From NCBI GenBank assembly GCA_013816895.1, contig JACDDR010000004.1, forward strand, positions 1 through 44,264: a stretch of DNA of 44,264 bases, written 5' to 3'. Position numbers and translations under genes: made by a program. The notes below the pieces were generated by a model that was not told where the DNA came from, ran no database searches, and worked only from the letters and a program-made list of their open reading frames with translations. Shown here in pieces: positions 25,443-34,335 of this stretch (position 1 is the stretch's first letter; the number at the start of each line of letters is the position of its first letter). The DNA is from Bacteroidota bacterium (GTDB lineage Bacteria; Bacteroidota; Bacteroidia; B-17B0; Aurantibacillaceae).

Positions 25443-27107
25443 ATGAAAAAAAATTTACTCACTGCCTTGGCAGCATTAACCCTGGGAATTAGCGTTGCAC
25501 AATCTCCTTTCTTCCAGTCAACCACTTACCGCGGCGCTTTTGCACCGGCACCAACAAATATGTGGACAGACAACTGGACCGAGTGGGATCCACAAAACAA
25601 AGTTTATCCTGCGCCAACGATAACCGTTACAGGTAACATTACAACAAATACAACGTGGTCTTCAGGTCAAACTGTACTTTTATCATCACAATGCTTCGTT
25701 AAAAATAACGCAGTGTTAACCATTCAGCCAGGTGTTACTGTTTTAGGTGATAAAGCCGTAACAGGTGCATGCTTACTCGTTGAAACAGGTTCACAGTTAA
25801 TCGCTAACGGTACCGCTAATCAACCCATCGTATTTACATCCAACCAGGCTCCGGGCTTAAGAGGTTTAGGTGATTGGGGCGGAATAATACTTTGTGGCTT
25901 AGCTACAAATAATTGTCCTGCCGGAACAGGCACTCTTACCAATGCAGCCGGTACAAATTACATTGAAGGCTTTCCGGTTTCATCTGACGTTATTTATGGC
26001 GGATCAAATGATAACGATAATTCAGGTTCTTTAAAATATGTTCGCATTGAGTTTGGCGGATATGTTTATCAGCCGAACAAAGAGATTAACGGTTTAACCC
26101 TGGGTTCGGTTGGACGTGGCACGACGATTGATTATGTACAATGTTCTTTTACTAATGACGACTCTTTTGAGTGGTTTGGCGGAGCAGTCAATTGCAGTCA
26201 CTTAGTGGCATACAGAGGCCTTGATGACGATTTTGATACCGACTTTGGCTACCATGGAAATGTTCAGTTTTGCCTTGGCGTACGTGATCCGCAAATTTCT
26301 GATAACCCTACTATTTCAACTTCAGAAGGTTTTGAATCAGATAATGACCCAAATGGTACAACTGCTACCCCATTAACATCCGCTATTTTTTCGAACGTTA
26401 CTGATATAGGGCCATTACGCGGTGTTTTAACTGCTACCTATTCAAGTGGCTTCAGAAGAGGAGCGCGTATTCGTCGTAACTCAAACCTGAAAATTTACAA
26501 TTCAATTTTAATGGATCATGCTACGCGCGGAGTATATGTTGATGGTTCGGCTTGCGAAACCAACGCAAATTCAGGTGGTCTGAAGTTCATGAATAATATT
26601 GTTGCCGGTTATGGACAGCGCGCTACAGAAACAGGAACATTTGGAATAATTTCTCCAAATGCTAATTCATGGGTCGCTACACAAGGTAATGATACACTCA
26701 AAACTACTGCAGGGATACTGGTAACGCCTTATAACTATACCTCACCGGATTATCGTCCTGCGGGTGGCGGAATAGCAGCCTCGGGCGCAAGCTTTACAGA
26801 TACGCCAATCGCTGCCATAACAGGATTAAAAGATCTTGCAAAAGAAACTTCTGTACTAGGGATTTTTCCTAATCCGGCTTCTGACTTTGCAACACTGTTC
26901 ATTAGCTCAAACGCAACTACTTCTGTTAATGTTTCGGTGCTTGATGTAACCGGTAAAATGGTTTTAACAGTATCTGCGGCATTACAATTAAATGCAGGAG
27001 CAAATAACGTTACAATTGCTACAGCGAATTTATTGCCGGGCATGTATTTTGTAGTTATTCAGAGTAACTCGGGGAAAGAAACTATTAAGTTGATTGTTAC
27101 AAAATAA
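25443..27107 (+). CDS. Secreted beta-helix-like protein with T9SS type A sorting domain
   Basis: A 554-residue secreted protein. Signal peptide at 1-19. Central region (about 55-410) has repeated short strands with phrases such as KNNAVLTIQPGVTVLGDKA, LIANGTANQPIVFTSNQ and LKIYNSILMDHATRGVYVDG, typical of right-handed parallel beta-helix folds. Acidic, aromatic loops (DDSFEWFGG, RGLDDDFDTDFGYHG) could bind metal. A T9SS sorting domain occupies the last 80 residues (LGIFPNPASDFATLFIS, NLLPGMYFVVIQSNSGK). It follows the TonB receptor by 107 bases and may work with it, for example as a surface ligand-binding partner. The substrate is unknown. Confidence 0.9.
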   Translation: MKKNLLTALAALTLGISVAQSPFFQSTTYRGAFAPAPTNMWTDNWTEWDPQNKVYPAPTITVTGNITTNTTWSSGQTVLLSSQCFVKNNAVLTIQPGVTVLGDKAVTGACLLVETGSQLIANGTANQPIVFTSNQAPGLRGLGDWGGIILCGLATNNCPAGTGTLTNAAGTNYIEGFPVSSDVIYGGSNDNDNSGSLKYVRIEFGGYVYQPNKEINGLTLGSVGRGTTIDYVQCSFTNDDSFEWFGGAVNCSHLVAYRGLDDDFDTDFGYHGNVQFCLGVRDPQISDNPTISTSEGFESDNDPNGTTATPLTSAIFSNVTDIGPLRGVLTATYSSGFRRGARIRRNSNLKIYNSILMDHATRGVYVDGSACETNANSGGLKFMNNIVAGYGQRATETGTFGIISPNANSWVATQGNDTLKTTAGILVTPYNYTSPDYRPAGGGIAASGASFTDTPIAAITGLKDLAKETSVLGIFPNPASDFATLFISSNATTSVNVSVLDVTGKMVLTVSAALQLNAGANNVTIATANLLPGMYFVVIQSNSGKETIKLIVTK

Positions 27108-27124
27108 TTTAAACACATCTTACC

Positions 27125-27166
27125 AGCGTCCGCCTCGATCTATTATCCTGGCGGCGCTTTTGTTTT
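27125..27166 (+). terminator. Intrinsic terminator after the T9SS protein gene
   Basis: AGCGTCCGCC (27125-27134) pairs with GGCGGCGCT (27150-27158) with a single bulged T, followed by TTTGTTTT. The next gene's ATG is right after it at 27167. Confidence 0.6.
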
Positions 27167-27562
27167 ATGACAGAGCGTAAAATATTGTTTGCCTTAAAGA
27201 AATCGCGGCAGTGTGCCGGGAAAGGCTATTACATGGAGTCTCTCCTGAAACTTTATCATTTAAACACAGGAATATTACGTTTTGTTTCTGACAAGCTTCA
27301 TGTGGCAAACGATGCCTCTATGAAGCCCGGAGAACTGGTAGAAAAGCTCCTGATAGAAATCGAAAAACGCCCCGATATAAAATCCGTTATTGCCAAAAAA
27401 AATCTTAAGTCTGTAAGACCCTGGTTTGAAAAGATGGATGCGTTCTTTAAAACCATAAAACGCAAAGAACCTTCCAATACAAAAACATTACAGGCGGAAT
27501 CGGAACAGGTACTGGCTGTTTTGAAAATGGCGGCGACTAAACTATTAATCAGCGGATCCTGA
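27167..27562 (+). CDS. Hypothetical helical protein
   Basis: A 131-residue, basic, all-helical protein beginning MTERKILFALKKSRQCAGKG. It has repeated amphipathic helices (GYYMESLLKLYHLNTGILRF, LVEKLLIEIEKRPDIKSV, ESEQVLAVLKMAATKLL) and no signal peptide or membrane segment. I do not recognise the family. It lies after a terminator and 98 bases before the SpoIIE phosphatase, same strand. The start ATG follows the terminator T-run directly, so its promoter must lie within the end of the preceding region. Confidence 0.65.
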   Translation: MTERKILFALKKSRQCAGKGYYMESLLKLYHLNTGILRFVSDKLHVANDASMKPGELVEKLLIEIEKRPDIKSVIAKKNLKSVRPWFEKMDAFFKTIKRKEPSNTKTLQAESEQVLAVLKMAATKLLISGS

Positions 27563-27660
27563 GTTTCTATCCGGTATTTTTGAATGCTTATCTGAATTAA
27601 CAATGTCATAATTTTTGCTTCTCGTTTACATCATTTGCGTTAAGTTACTTTGTGGAAAAT

Positions 27661-28500
27661 ATGGAACAGGAAAGTTTACTGGATGAAATTCCCTACAAAG
27701 AATTAAAAGGAGCGTATCACCAGCTTGAAAAGAAAAACAAAGATTTGCTGGATGGTTTGTATTACGCAGCGTTCGTGCAACAGGGTCTTTTGCCCCAGGC
27801 GCGGCACTTCAAAAAGTTAAAGCAACCTTATTTTGTTTATTATAATCCTCTTCAGATTATTGGAGGGGATTTTTTCTGGATAGGAAAAAAGGAAGACTGG
27901 AACCTTTATGCGGTGGGAGACTGCACCGGGCACGGAGTAAGCGGGGCCATGCTTTCCGCACTTGCCATCGGATTTCTTAATTATGTGATTTATTCCAAAC
28001 AGTTCGAAAGCGTTGGAGCCATATTAAATGAAATAGATAAAAAGTGGATAGAAACGTTTAATCACTTTGAAGACGACGATGTTAATAATGACTGGATGGA
28101 ACTTTCGCTCATTGCATATAATCCCACCAGCCAACAACTTCATTTTGCAGGGGCGGGCGGAAGCTTTTTGTTTTCAGACCACGATCATAACATCCGCCGC
28201 ATCAGGGGGAATGCATATCCCATTGGCGGATGGCAGATGGAAAGCAACAGGCGATTTGATACCCGGATAATGAGTGTTACGCCAGGGTCAAAAATTTATC
28301 TGTACTCTGATGGATTTAAAGACCAATTCGGAGGTGCGGACAATAAGCGGATGGGGTCGCAGCGGTTCCAGCAAATGCTCACCTCAGGTAATTTTCTCAA
28401 CTCCGCGGATCAAAAAGAATTAATCGAAAATCAGTTTAACGCCTGGAGGAATAGTACTGAACAAACAGATGATGTTTGCCTGTTAAGAATAGATTTATAA
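27661..28500 (+). CDS. SpoIIE-type PP2C serine/threonine phosphatase
   Basis: A 279-residue cytoplasmic phosphatase. A short N-terminal coiled coil (YKELKGAYHQLEKKNKDLLDGLYYAA) leads into the PP2C/SpoIIE domain with the metal-binding IIGGDFFW and GDCTGHGVSGAMLSALA. Further conserved blocks are AGAGGSFL, LYSDGFKDQFGG and the closing DDVCLLRIDL. This class dephosphorylates anti-anti-sigma or similar regulators. The frame allows a GTG at 27652; ATG 27661 is chosen because a TTACTTTG (one short of TAnnTTTG) ends at 27653. No anti-sigma-antagonist gene is adjacent, so its target is unknown. Contrast the TPR proteins at 37662-40678, which carry the linker but not this domain. Confidence 0.9.
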   Translation: MEQESLLDEIPYKELKGAYHQLEKKNKDLLDGLYYAAFVQQGLLPQARHFKKLKQPYFVYYNPLQIIGGDFFWIGKKEDWNLYAVGDCTGHGVSGAMLSALAIGFLNYVIYSKQFESVGAILNEIDKKWIETFNHFEDDDVNNDWMELSLIAYNPTSQQLHFAGAGGSFLFSDHDHNIRRIRGNAYPIGGWQMESNRRFDTRIMSVTPGSKIYLYSDGFKDQFGGADNKRMGSQRFQQMLTSGNFLNSADQKELIENQFNAWRNSTEQTDDVCLLRIDL

Positions 28501-28564
28501 CTTAATGTTTAAATAACCCAGGCTTGGCACTAGGTTAAAGTGCGATGACAACCTTTATGGCTCA

Positions 28565-29242
28565 ATGACCCAGCCCGCCGGAATAGTTTTTATAGATAAC
28601 TCTATCCATAAAATATTAAAAAGCATTGACGGGTTAAAAACTCATTTTGAAACAATAAACGTTTTTACAAATGAAAAAGACGCATTTGATTATATCTATA
28701 GGTCTGAGGTTGATCTTGTTCTTTTAAACTTAGACTTAATTTCAAACGATGCTGTAGGTGTAACCAATGAATTGAAAAAAAATGTTCCGAAGTCGAACCC
28801 CTTCATAGTTGTATATTCAGATAAACAAGAGGATTATATACAGGAAATGGTTCTTAATTCGGGAGCCGATTCCTTTATTAATTTTCATAGCAAGCCTGCC
28901 ATTCTTTATCTATTTATAAAAAATCTATTGCGCAGGAAATTTAAAATAGCAGCGTTAAAGAAAAAATCATTTATTATTGATAACGATCGCTTTCTTATTT
29001 ACCATAAAGGCGCGCCCCTTCAATTTACATTGAAAGAGTTCCGGGTTATCGAATTATTATTCAGTAACACCGATAAAATTTTTAGCAAGCCCGAAATAGC
29101 AGCGGCAGTTTGGCACGACGAAAAAATAGCTGAAAAAAGAACTATTGACGTTCACATCTATAATATCCGGCAGTTGCTTGGGAAAAAAATCATACAATCC
29201 CAAAAAGGAAAAGGCTACAGAATAAATAAAAAATATCTTTAA
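28565..29242 (+). CDS. OmpR-like regulator with non-phosphorylatable receiver
   Basis: A 225-residue protein with a receiver-like domain (1-120) and an OmpR-type winged helix (about 130-225: LQFTLKEFRVIELLFSN, EKRTIDVHIYNIRQLLGKK, QSQKGKGYRINKKYL). The phosphoacceptor Asp position is Asn55 (DLVLLNLDL), and the second acidic-pocket residue is Asn12 (FIDNS). Ser85 and Lys110 are kept. So it is probably a pseudo-receiver acting without phosphorylation, perhaps by binding a ligand or partner; Asp57 as an alternative site is unlikely. It lies 64 bases after the SpoIIE phosphatase on the same strand, which may link it to that pathway. No kinase is adjacent. Confidence 0.85.
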   Translation: MTQPAGIVFIDNSIHKILKSIDGLKTHFETINVFTNEKDAFDYIYRSEVDLVLLNLDLISNDAVGVTNELKKNVPKSNPFIVVYSDKQEDYIQEMVLNSGADSFINFHSKPAILYLFIKNLLRRKFKIAALKKKSFIIDNDRFLIYHKGAPLQFTLKEFRVIELLFSNTDKIFSKPEIAAAVWHDEKIAEKRTIDVHIYNIRQLLGKKIIQSQKGKGYRINKKYL

Positions 29243-29248
29243 GGGAGA

Positions 29249-29710
29249 TTAATTGGAAACGCTGTAATTCTTGGTATTTGAAACTATACCGGATTCATCC
29301 CAGCTTGTCCATATACCGGTTTTTTCTCCATCCTGGTATTTCATTTCGAAGCGAATTTTACCATTATCATCGAACACCTGCCATATTCCTGCTTTTTTAC
29401 CAAGCGAATAAAATGCAGTGGCTGTTATAACTCCGTTTTCGTTATAGCGAATCCATTTCTGATCTTTTTTTCCGCCTGTAAAATTTCCTGATTCCATAAG
29501 ATTTCCCGAAGCATAAAAATAATTAGCCGGGCCTTCTATGACACCATTTCTCACGCTCAGCTCTGATTTCACTTTGTCTTTCTGAACAGTAAGAACGCCG
29601 TTAAACAAATCACCCTCAGAATTAACGTATAACCCTATGTCATTTAAATTCTGAGCCATTGATAAACGGCAGGTAAGGATGAAGACGAATATTAGAATTG
29701 GCATTTTCAT
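29249..29710 (-). CDS. Exported MORN-repeat protein
   Basis: A 153-residue protein with a signal peptide (MKMPILIFVFILTCRLSMAQ) and about four MORN_2-type repeats of some 23 residues: NYFYASGNLMESGNFTGGKK, WIRYNENGVITATAFYSLGKK, WQVFDDNGKIRFEMKYQDGEK and WTSWDESGIVSNTKNYS. Such repeats form flat beta structures and occur in Bacteroidota proteins named YwqK-like antitoxins, often without evidence of a toxin; no toxin is adjacent. Periplasmic or surface location is expected. Function is unknown. It converges with the pseudo-receiver gene, six bases apart. Confidence 0.85.
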   Translation of the reverse strand: MKMPILIFVFILTCRLSMAQNLNDIGLYVNSEGDLFNGVLTVQKDKVKSELSVRNGVIEGPANYFYASGNLMESGNFTGGKKDQKWIRYNENGVITATAFYSLGKKAGIWQVFDDNGKIRFEMKYQDGEKTGIWTSWDESGIVSNTKNYSVSN

Positions 29711-29864
29711 TTCTTTTTTTAAACCGGCGCTTGGTATTCATCCGATTCTAAAATAAAGATACAACATTCATAAACCCGTAATGTTAAGGAAATAAAAACT
29801 TAACAATTACTTTACTTACGGAATTGTAGAATAGCTGCGGGGTCCGCACTAGTAAGGCTGGGAG

Positions 29865-30182
29865 CTATAAAGGCTTAAGAAGAATTTCCGAAAACAAAGA
29901 AAGCGTGTTGGATTTAGTTTCCAGCGGCATATACCCTATGCTTTCGATAAGGATAGAATAAGATTTATCTCTTTTTATTGCCAGTTTAAAAGTTCCTGAA
30001 AGATCAGTGTAAAAGCTTTCATTCGTTTCTTTAATGGTTATTTTAACCGCCGGGATTTCCTCACCCTGCTGGTTATAAACCTTCCCTGTAAGGGTCTTAT
30101 ATCCGACCTTCTCTTTTTCTTTATTACCCGCAAAGGACAGGGTGTTGCAAAAAACAAGAAGGATAAAAATCAGGCGTTTCAT
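29865..30182 (-). CDS. Exported carboxypeptidase-regulatory-like domain protein
   Basis: A 105-residue exported protein consisting of a signal peptide (MKRLIFILLVFCNTLSFAG) and one CarboxypepD_reg-like beta-sandwich (TLTGKVYNQQGEEIPAVKITI, FYTDLSGTFKLAIK, ESIGYMPLETKS). The frame is open to an ATG at 30203, but the signal peptide starts at the Met at 30182. The same fold begins TonB receptors; here it stands alone, so a cell-envelope binding role is likely but unproven. The 154-base gap on its downstream side shows only AT-rich sequence without a recognised signal. Confidence 0.82.
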   Translation of the reverse strand: MKRLIFILLVFCNTLSFAGNKEKEKVGYKTLTGKVYNQQGEEIPAVKITIKETNESFYTDLSGTFKLAIKRDKSYSILIESIGYMPLETKSNTLSLFSEILLKPL

Positions 30183-30238
30183 TGCATAAAGATAGCAATG
30201 CAAGGTGTCGGCAATTTTACGTCGGTATTACCAAATCG

Positions 30239-30880
30239 TTATTTAAGAACATCCGGGTTAAGGATGATGGGATCGTAACCAACTTTATATTTGAACTCGA
30301 TTATTATTTTATCGCCGTCTTTTAATTTCTTGTCGCTGTTAATTAATCCCAGGTCAATTAAATCTATTTCAAAAATATCCGAAGAAATATTTGTTGTGAT
30401 TGGAGTGCCATTTACAAGAACTTCGCTTACAGAACAGCCTTTACCATTTGGCAACATGGGATTACATATAAATACATTCTGCCACCTGAAAACACCCTCA
30501 ATCGATAAAGATGTTTCTTCGTTTTTTACAATGCTCTTAGGATTAATAAGCGCGCCAGGATTGATCAATGTTGGGATGGTTAACTTGCTGCCGGTTTTAT
30601 AATACATTTCAATTTTTACATTCTCATGCACCTTCAACTTGAACAAACTTAGATCCACCTGGAAAATATCAGCGTTTATTTTATCGGTGGTTATCTGGCC
30701 ATTTACTTTTACACCGGTAACACAAAAACCAATTCCATCAGGTCCATAAGGATTTTTTACAAAAATATTTTTTCCTTGATAAAGGCCTTCAATTGTCATG
30801 GTTTGCGTAACAGGCTTTTCCTGGGCAGATAACTGAAAAGAGAATGCTAAGAAAATAAGAAAAGATAGAACTGTTTTCAT
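30239..30880 (-). CDS. Exported protein with internally duplicated domain
   Basis: A 213-residue exported protein (signal peptide MKTVLSFLIFLAFSFQLSAQ). The mature part is an imperfect tandem duplication of about 85 residues. Repeat 1 has TIEGLYQGKNIFVKNPYG, GVKVNGQITTDKINADIFQV and KIEMYYKTG; repeat 2 has SIEGVFRWQNVFICNPMLPN, VLVNGTPITTNISSDIFEID and IIEFKYKVG. Each has a conserved pattern (N-[IV]-F-[VI]-x-N-P; F-x-[VI]-D-L). The family is not recognised by name; the repeat suggests beta-sandwich modules in the periplasm or on the surface. It is followed by the carboxypeptidase-regulatory-like gene 56 bases away, same strand. Confidence 0.78.
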   Translation of the reverse strand: MKTVLSFLIFLAFSFQLSAQEKPVTQTMTIEGLYQGKNIFVKNPYGPDGIGFCVTGVKVNGQITTDKINADIFQVDLSLFKLKVHENVKIEMYYKTGSKLTIPTLINPGALINPKSIVKNEETSLSIEGVFRWQNVFICNPMLPNGKGCSVSEVLVNGTPITTNISSDIFEIDLIDLGLINSDKKLKDGDKIIIEFKYKVGYDPIILNPDVLK

Positions 30881-30922
30881 GGGAGTATTAAGTATTACAA
30901 GTAAATATAGATATTTTCTTTT

Positions 30923-31498
30923 CTAATCCTTAATTTTTAAAGTTCTTAAGGTAACAGAATATCTTACCTGTTTCATTTTATCAATGGAGTGCTCCCAGTC
31001 TTCACGCGCTTCATTTTGCATAACGTATAATGACCGGCGTTTCACAGGAAATGAAAGGATGGATTCTCTGGTCTGTATTACTTTATCGTATGGCCTGAGT
31101 TTAAATTTGCAATCTGCCAATAAAGAAATTCCCGCTATGAGTTTGAAGGGTGGCGCGTCGCGGTGCCAGTTAATCACGGAGCCTTCGGGATATTCAGTAA
31201 CCAACAGCTCGGTAAATTCATGCTCATCAATATTTAAAGTGGAAGCAATTTTTTCTAAAAGAAAATTAAATCCAGGTGGTATAGGTTTTCCTTTTGAAAT
31301 GCTGCGGTTATCAAAATGATAATCATAGCCATAACTTGCTACCTTTCGTTTAGCTTCATAACCTCTGAAAATAAAAGTCTGGAGGGAAAGAGAACGGATA
31401 ACTTCAAGTAATTTTAACTCTTCGTTTTCTGTAATAAAATTTTCGGTATAGCTAAAGCCCGGTGGGAAATCAGGCTCGATTGGAAACAAAGTGTTCAT
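30923..31498 (-). CDS. AlkB-like 2-oxoglutarate/Fe(II) dioxygenase
   Basis: A 191-residue AlkB-family oxygenase. The double-stranded beta-helix holds the iron triad His-x-Asp in INWHRDAPPF and the distal His in WEHSI, and the 2-oxoglutarate Arg lies in QVRYSVTLRT. FELLVTEYPEGSVI-like text (TELLVTEYPEGSVI) and SLYVMQNEAREDW fit the short bacterial AlkB type. It should demethylate alkylated bases in nucleic acid by oxidation; RNA or protein substrates are possible. Start ATG at 31498. It appears to be a single gene, divergent from the M42 peptidase. No Ada box was recognised. Confidence 0.92.
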   Translation of the reverse strand: MNTLFPIEPDFPPGFSYTENFITENEELKLLEVIRSLSLQTFIFRGYEAKRKVASYGYDYHFDNRSISKGKPIPPGFNFLLEKIASTLNIDEHEFTELLVTEYPEGSVINWHRDAPPFKLIAGISLLADCKFKLRPYDKVIQTRESILSFPVKRRSLYVMQNEAREDWEHSIDKMKQVRYSVTLRTLKIKD

Positions 31499-31616
31499 AA
31501 AGAACTGCGCTTAAAAAACGTGCCACACTGGATTTTCTATTCTATCGTAATTCCAGCATTTTATCTTTTAATTTCCGTTTTTTTTGTGTTAATTTAAGCT
31601 GGATAAATTCTATTAT

Positions 31617-32714
31617 ATGGCTAAAAACAAACAAAAATCTATTTTAAACTCCGGTTCTACTAAGTTTTTATACGAATACCTTAACAATACATCACCTACG
31701 GGTTTTGAAAGCAGCGGACAAAAAATATGGCTCAATTACCTTAAGCCTTACATTGATGAACATTTTGTAGATACCTATGGAACGGCTGTAGGCGTTATTA
31801 ATCCGAAAGCTCCCTATAAAGTAGTGATAGAGGCGCATGCCGACGAGATCAGCTGGTTTATACATTACATTACCAAAGACGGGTTTATTTATTTATGCCG
31901 CAATGGCGGAAGTGATCACCAGATTGCGCCGTCAAAGCGTGTAAACATTCATACCGATAAAGGAATTGTAAAGGCCGTATTCGGATGGCCCGCCATTCAT
32001 GTACGCGAGCCGGGCCGCGAGGAAACTCCAACCTTAAAAAATATTTTCCTTGACCTGGGCTGCAAAAACGAAAAGGAAGTTGCAGACCTCGGTGTTCACG
32101 TAGGTTGTGTGGTAACGTATGAAGACGAACTGATGGAACTCAATAACCGCTACTACACGGGAAGAGCCCTGGATAACAGGATTGGCGGCTTCATGATCGC
32201 GGAAGTAGCACGTTTGCTAAAAGAAAGAAAAGATAAATTACCTTTTGGTTTATATATTGTTAACGCAGTTCAGGAAGAAGTAGGGTTACACGGGGCAGAG
32301 ATGATTGCACGAAGGATAAAACCAAATGTTGCGATTATAACAGATGTATGCCACGATACACAAACACCCATGATGAACAAAATTGCAAGTGGTGATCTCA
32401 GTTGCGGTAAAGGTCCGGTGCTCAGTTACGCGCCGGCCGTTCAGAACAATTTGCTTAAGCTGATCATTGATGCTGCCAATAAAGAAAAGATTCCGTTTCA
32501 GCGTTTGGCAGCAGCAAGAGCCACGGGAACCGATACTGATGCCTTCGCGTATTCGATGGAAGGTATTGCCTCCGCGCTTATTTCCCTTCCGCTGCGTTAT
32601 ATGCATACAACCGTGGAGAGCGTTAATAAACAAGATGTGGAAGAAGTAATTAAGCTGATTTACGCTACATTAAAAACTATTAAAAACAACCAGGATTTCA
32701 GGTACATAAAGTAA
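31617..32714 (+). CDS. M42-family metallo-aminopeptidase
   Basis: A 365-residue cytoplasmic peptidase of the M42 family (glutamyl aminopeptidase/tetrahedral TET type). Metal ligands and catalytic residues are visible: His in IEAHADEISWF, Asp in GRALDNRIGG, Glu-Glu in VQEEVGLHGA, Asp in ITDVCHDT and His in MHTTVES. The start TSPTGFESSGQKIWLNYL is typical, and length matches. It probably forms a dodecamer that trims peptides from proteasome-like or other proteases. It stands alone; an inverted repeat (32718-32772) follows its stop and may act as terminator. Confidence 0.95.
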   Translation: MAKNKQKSILNSGSTKFLYEYLNNTSPTGFESSGQKIWLNYLKPYIDEHFVDTYGTAVGVINPKAPYKVVIEAHADEISWFIHYITKDGFIYLCRNGGSDHQIAPSKRVNIHTDKGIVKAVFGWPAIHVREPGREETPTLKNIFLDLGCKNEKEVADLGVHVGCVVTYEDELMELNNRYYTGRALDNRIGGFMIAEVARLLKERKDKLPFGLYIVNAVQEEVGLHGAEMIARRIKPNVAIITDVCHDTQTPMMNKIASGDLSCGKGPVLSYAPAVQNNLLKLIIDAANKEKIPFQRLAAARATGTDTDAFAYSMEGIASALISLPLRYMHTTVESVNKQDVEEVIKLIYATLKTIKNNQDFRYIK

Positions 32715-32717
32715 TTG

Positions 32718-32772
32718 TTGAATTTTAGAGTGAAAGAATTTTAGAATGCTTTTTTTAAAATCTAAAATTCAA
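32718..32772. terminator. 12-base inverted repeat, possible terminator
   Basis: TTGAATTTTAGA (32718-32729) is the perfect reverse complement of 32761-32772 (TCTAAAATTCAA). GAATTTTAGA also occurs a second time at 32736-32745, so alternative pairing is possible. A run of T (32750-32757) lies in the loop. It sits between the M42 and GH3 genes; the absence of a T-run after the 3' arm makes a terminator only possible. Confidence 0.4.
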
Positions 32773-32801
32773 AAACTAAATCACACAAAAACTAAATAAG
32801 A

Positions 32802-34331
32802 ATGGCCATTATAGGTTCCATCATAAAACAGGTGATCTCGGTAAGAAGTAAAATTCCTGCCCGGCGGAACGCTTATAAACAACAGATCCGTCAGTTACGC
32901 AAGCTTTTGCTTAAAGCACAATTTACCGAATTCGGAAAAAAATATCTTTTCCATGAATTGGTTTTACTTGAAGATCCTATCAAAATTTTTCAGAATGCTG
33001 TTCCCATGCACGATTATCAAAGCATTTTCGATGGATGGTGGTACCGTGCTCTGCAAGGTGAAAAAAACATCTGCTGGCCGGGTAAAATAAAATACTTCGC
33101 GTTAAGCAGCGGAACATCCGAGGCTGCCAGTAAACATATTCCGGTTACAAAGGATATGATCAAGGCTATTCAGAAAGGAACATTCAGACAGATTTTATCT
33201 ACGAGGCATTTTAATTTTACCAAAGAACAATTTGAAACAGAAATTCTGTTTGTTGGCGGAAGTACCAATTTAAATTACAACGGAACTTTTTTTAGCGGCG
33301 ACCTCAGCGGAATTACCACAGGCACACAACCGCGCTGGTTTCAGAACTTTACTTTGCCGGGGCCTGATATCCGCTCACAAACCGTTTGGGAAGATAAACT
33401 GCAGGATATCGTAAACAACGCGAAGAGCTGGAACGTAGGATTTATTTGCGGCGTACCTGCCTGGATCCAGATTTTGTTTGAACGTATTATTAAACATTAT
33501 AACGTAAACACCATTCATGATGTGTGGCCTAACCTCACCGTTTTTGTTCATGGAGGAGTGGCCATTCATCCCTATAAAACAAGTATTGACGCGCTTTGCA
33601 GTAAGCCATTGATTTATCTCGATACTTACATGGCCTCCGAAGGATTTATTGCTTACCAGGAAAGACCGAATTCGCAACAGGCCATGAAGCTTCTTACGGA
33701 CAATAAAATGTTCTTTGAATTCATTCCTTTTAACGAAGATAATTTTGATGCTGATGGAAATGTGAAAGCAAACGCAAAAGCATTAACCATAACTGAAGTG
33801 GAACTGGATAAAGACTACGCCCTTTTGATTACCAATTGTGCCGGAGCCTGGCGATACCTTATTGGCGACACCATAAAGTTTACCGATTTAAAACGTTGTG
33901 AAGTAATTGTAACCGGTCGCACCAAACATTTTTTAAGTCTTTGCGGCGAACATTTAAGCGTTGACAATATGAACCGCGCAGTGAAGCTTACCGGCGAAGA
34001 AATGGATATTGCAATCAACGAATACTGTGTTACCGGCATACCTTACCAGGGAATGTTTGCCCATCACTGGTATGTTGGCGTGGATAAACCGGTGGACGAT
34101 AAAATGCTTATTACAAAAATAGACACGCATTTAAAAGAACTGAATGACGATTATATTACCGAAAGAAAACACGCATTAAAAGATGTGCTTGTTACCGTAC
34201 TGCCCAACCAGGCTTTTATTGACTTCCTGGCCAGTAAAAACAAGCTTGGGGGTCAAAGCAAATTTCCGCGCGTGATGAAGGGAAAACAACTTACCGACTG
34301 GCTTGCATTTTTGGATAACTATAAAAAATAA
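32802..34331 (+). CDS. GH3 auxin-responsive promoter family protein (acyl-adenylating)
   Basis: A 509-residue protein of the GH3 family, whose plant members conjugate amino acids to acyl acids via adenylation. It has the ATP-binding P-loop-like KYFALSSGTSEAASKHIPVT (about residues 101-120), the YMASEGFIAYQ motif and the hinge/C-terminal domain (YLIGDTIKFTDLKRCEVIVTGRTKHFLSLCGEHLS). Bacterial members have unknown natural substrates. Length is usual. It is followed by a LysE-family gene whose longest frame overlaps its last 29 bases; together with DUF493 and the epimerase this is a same-strand run. Confidence 0.92.
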   Translation: MAIIGSIIKQVISVRSKIPARRNAYKQQIRQLRKLLLKAQFTEFGKKYLFHELVLLEDPIKIFQNAVPMHDYQSIFDGWWYRALQGEKNICWPGKIKYFALSSGTSEAASKHIPVTKDMIKAIQKGTFRQILSTRHFNFTKEQFETEILFVGGSTNLNYNGTFFSGDLSGITTGTQPRWFQNFTLPGPDIRSQTVWEDKLQDIVNNAKSWNVGFICGVPAWIQILFERIIKHYNVNTIHDVWPNLTVFVHGGVAIHPYKTSIDALCSKPLIYLDTYMASEGFIAYQERPNSQQAMKLLTDNKMFFEFIPFNEDNFDADGNVKANAKALTITEVELDKDYALLITNCAGAWRYLIGDTIKFTDLKRCEVIVTGRTKHFLSLCGEHLSVDNMNRAVKLTGEEMDIAINEYCVTGIPYQGMFAHHWYVGVDKPVDDKMLITKIDTHLKELNDDYITERKHALKDVLVTVLPNQAFIDFLASKNKLGGQSKFPRVMKGKQLTDWLAFLDNYKK

Positions 34332-34335
34332 AAAT

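Noticed and set aside
22435-27107. Polysaccharide-utilisation locus
   Set aside because: No SusD-like gene or glycosidase accompanies the TonB receptor.
29249-29710. Toxin-antitoxin module suggested by MORN/YwqK-like repeats
   Set aside because: The protein has a signal peptide and no toxin-like gene lies beside it.
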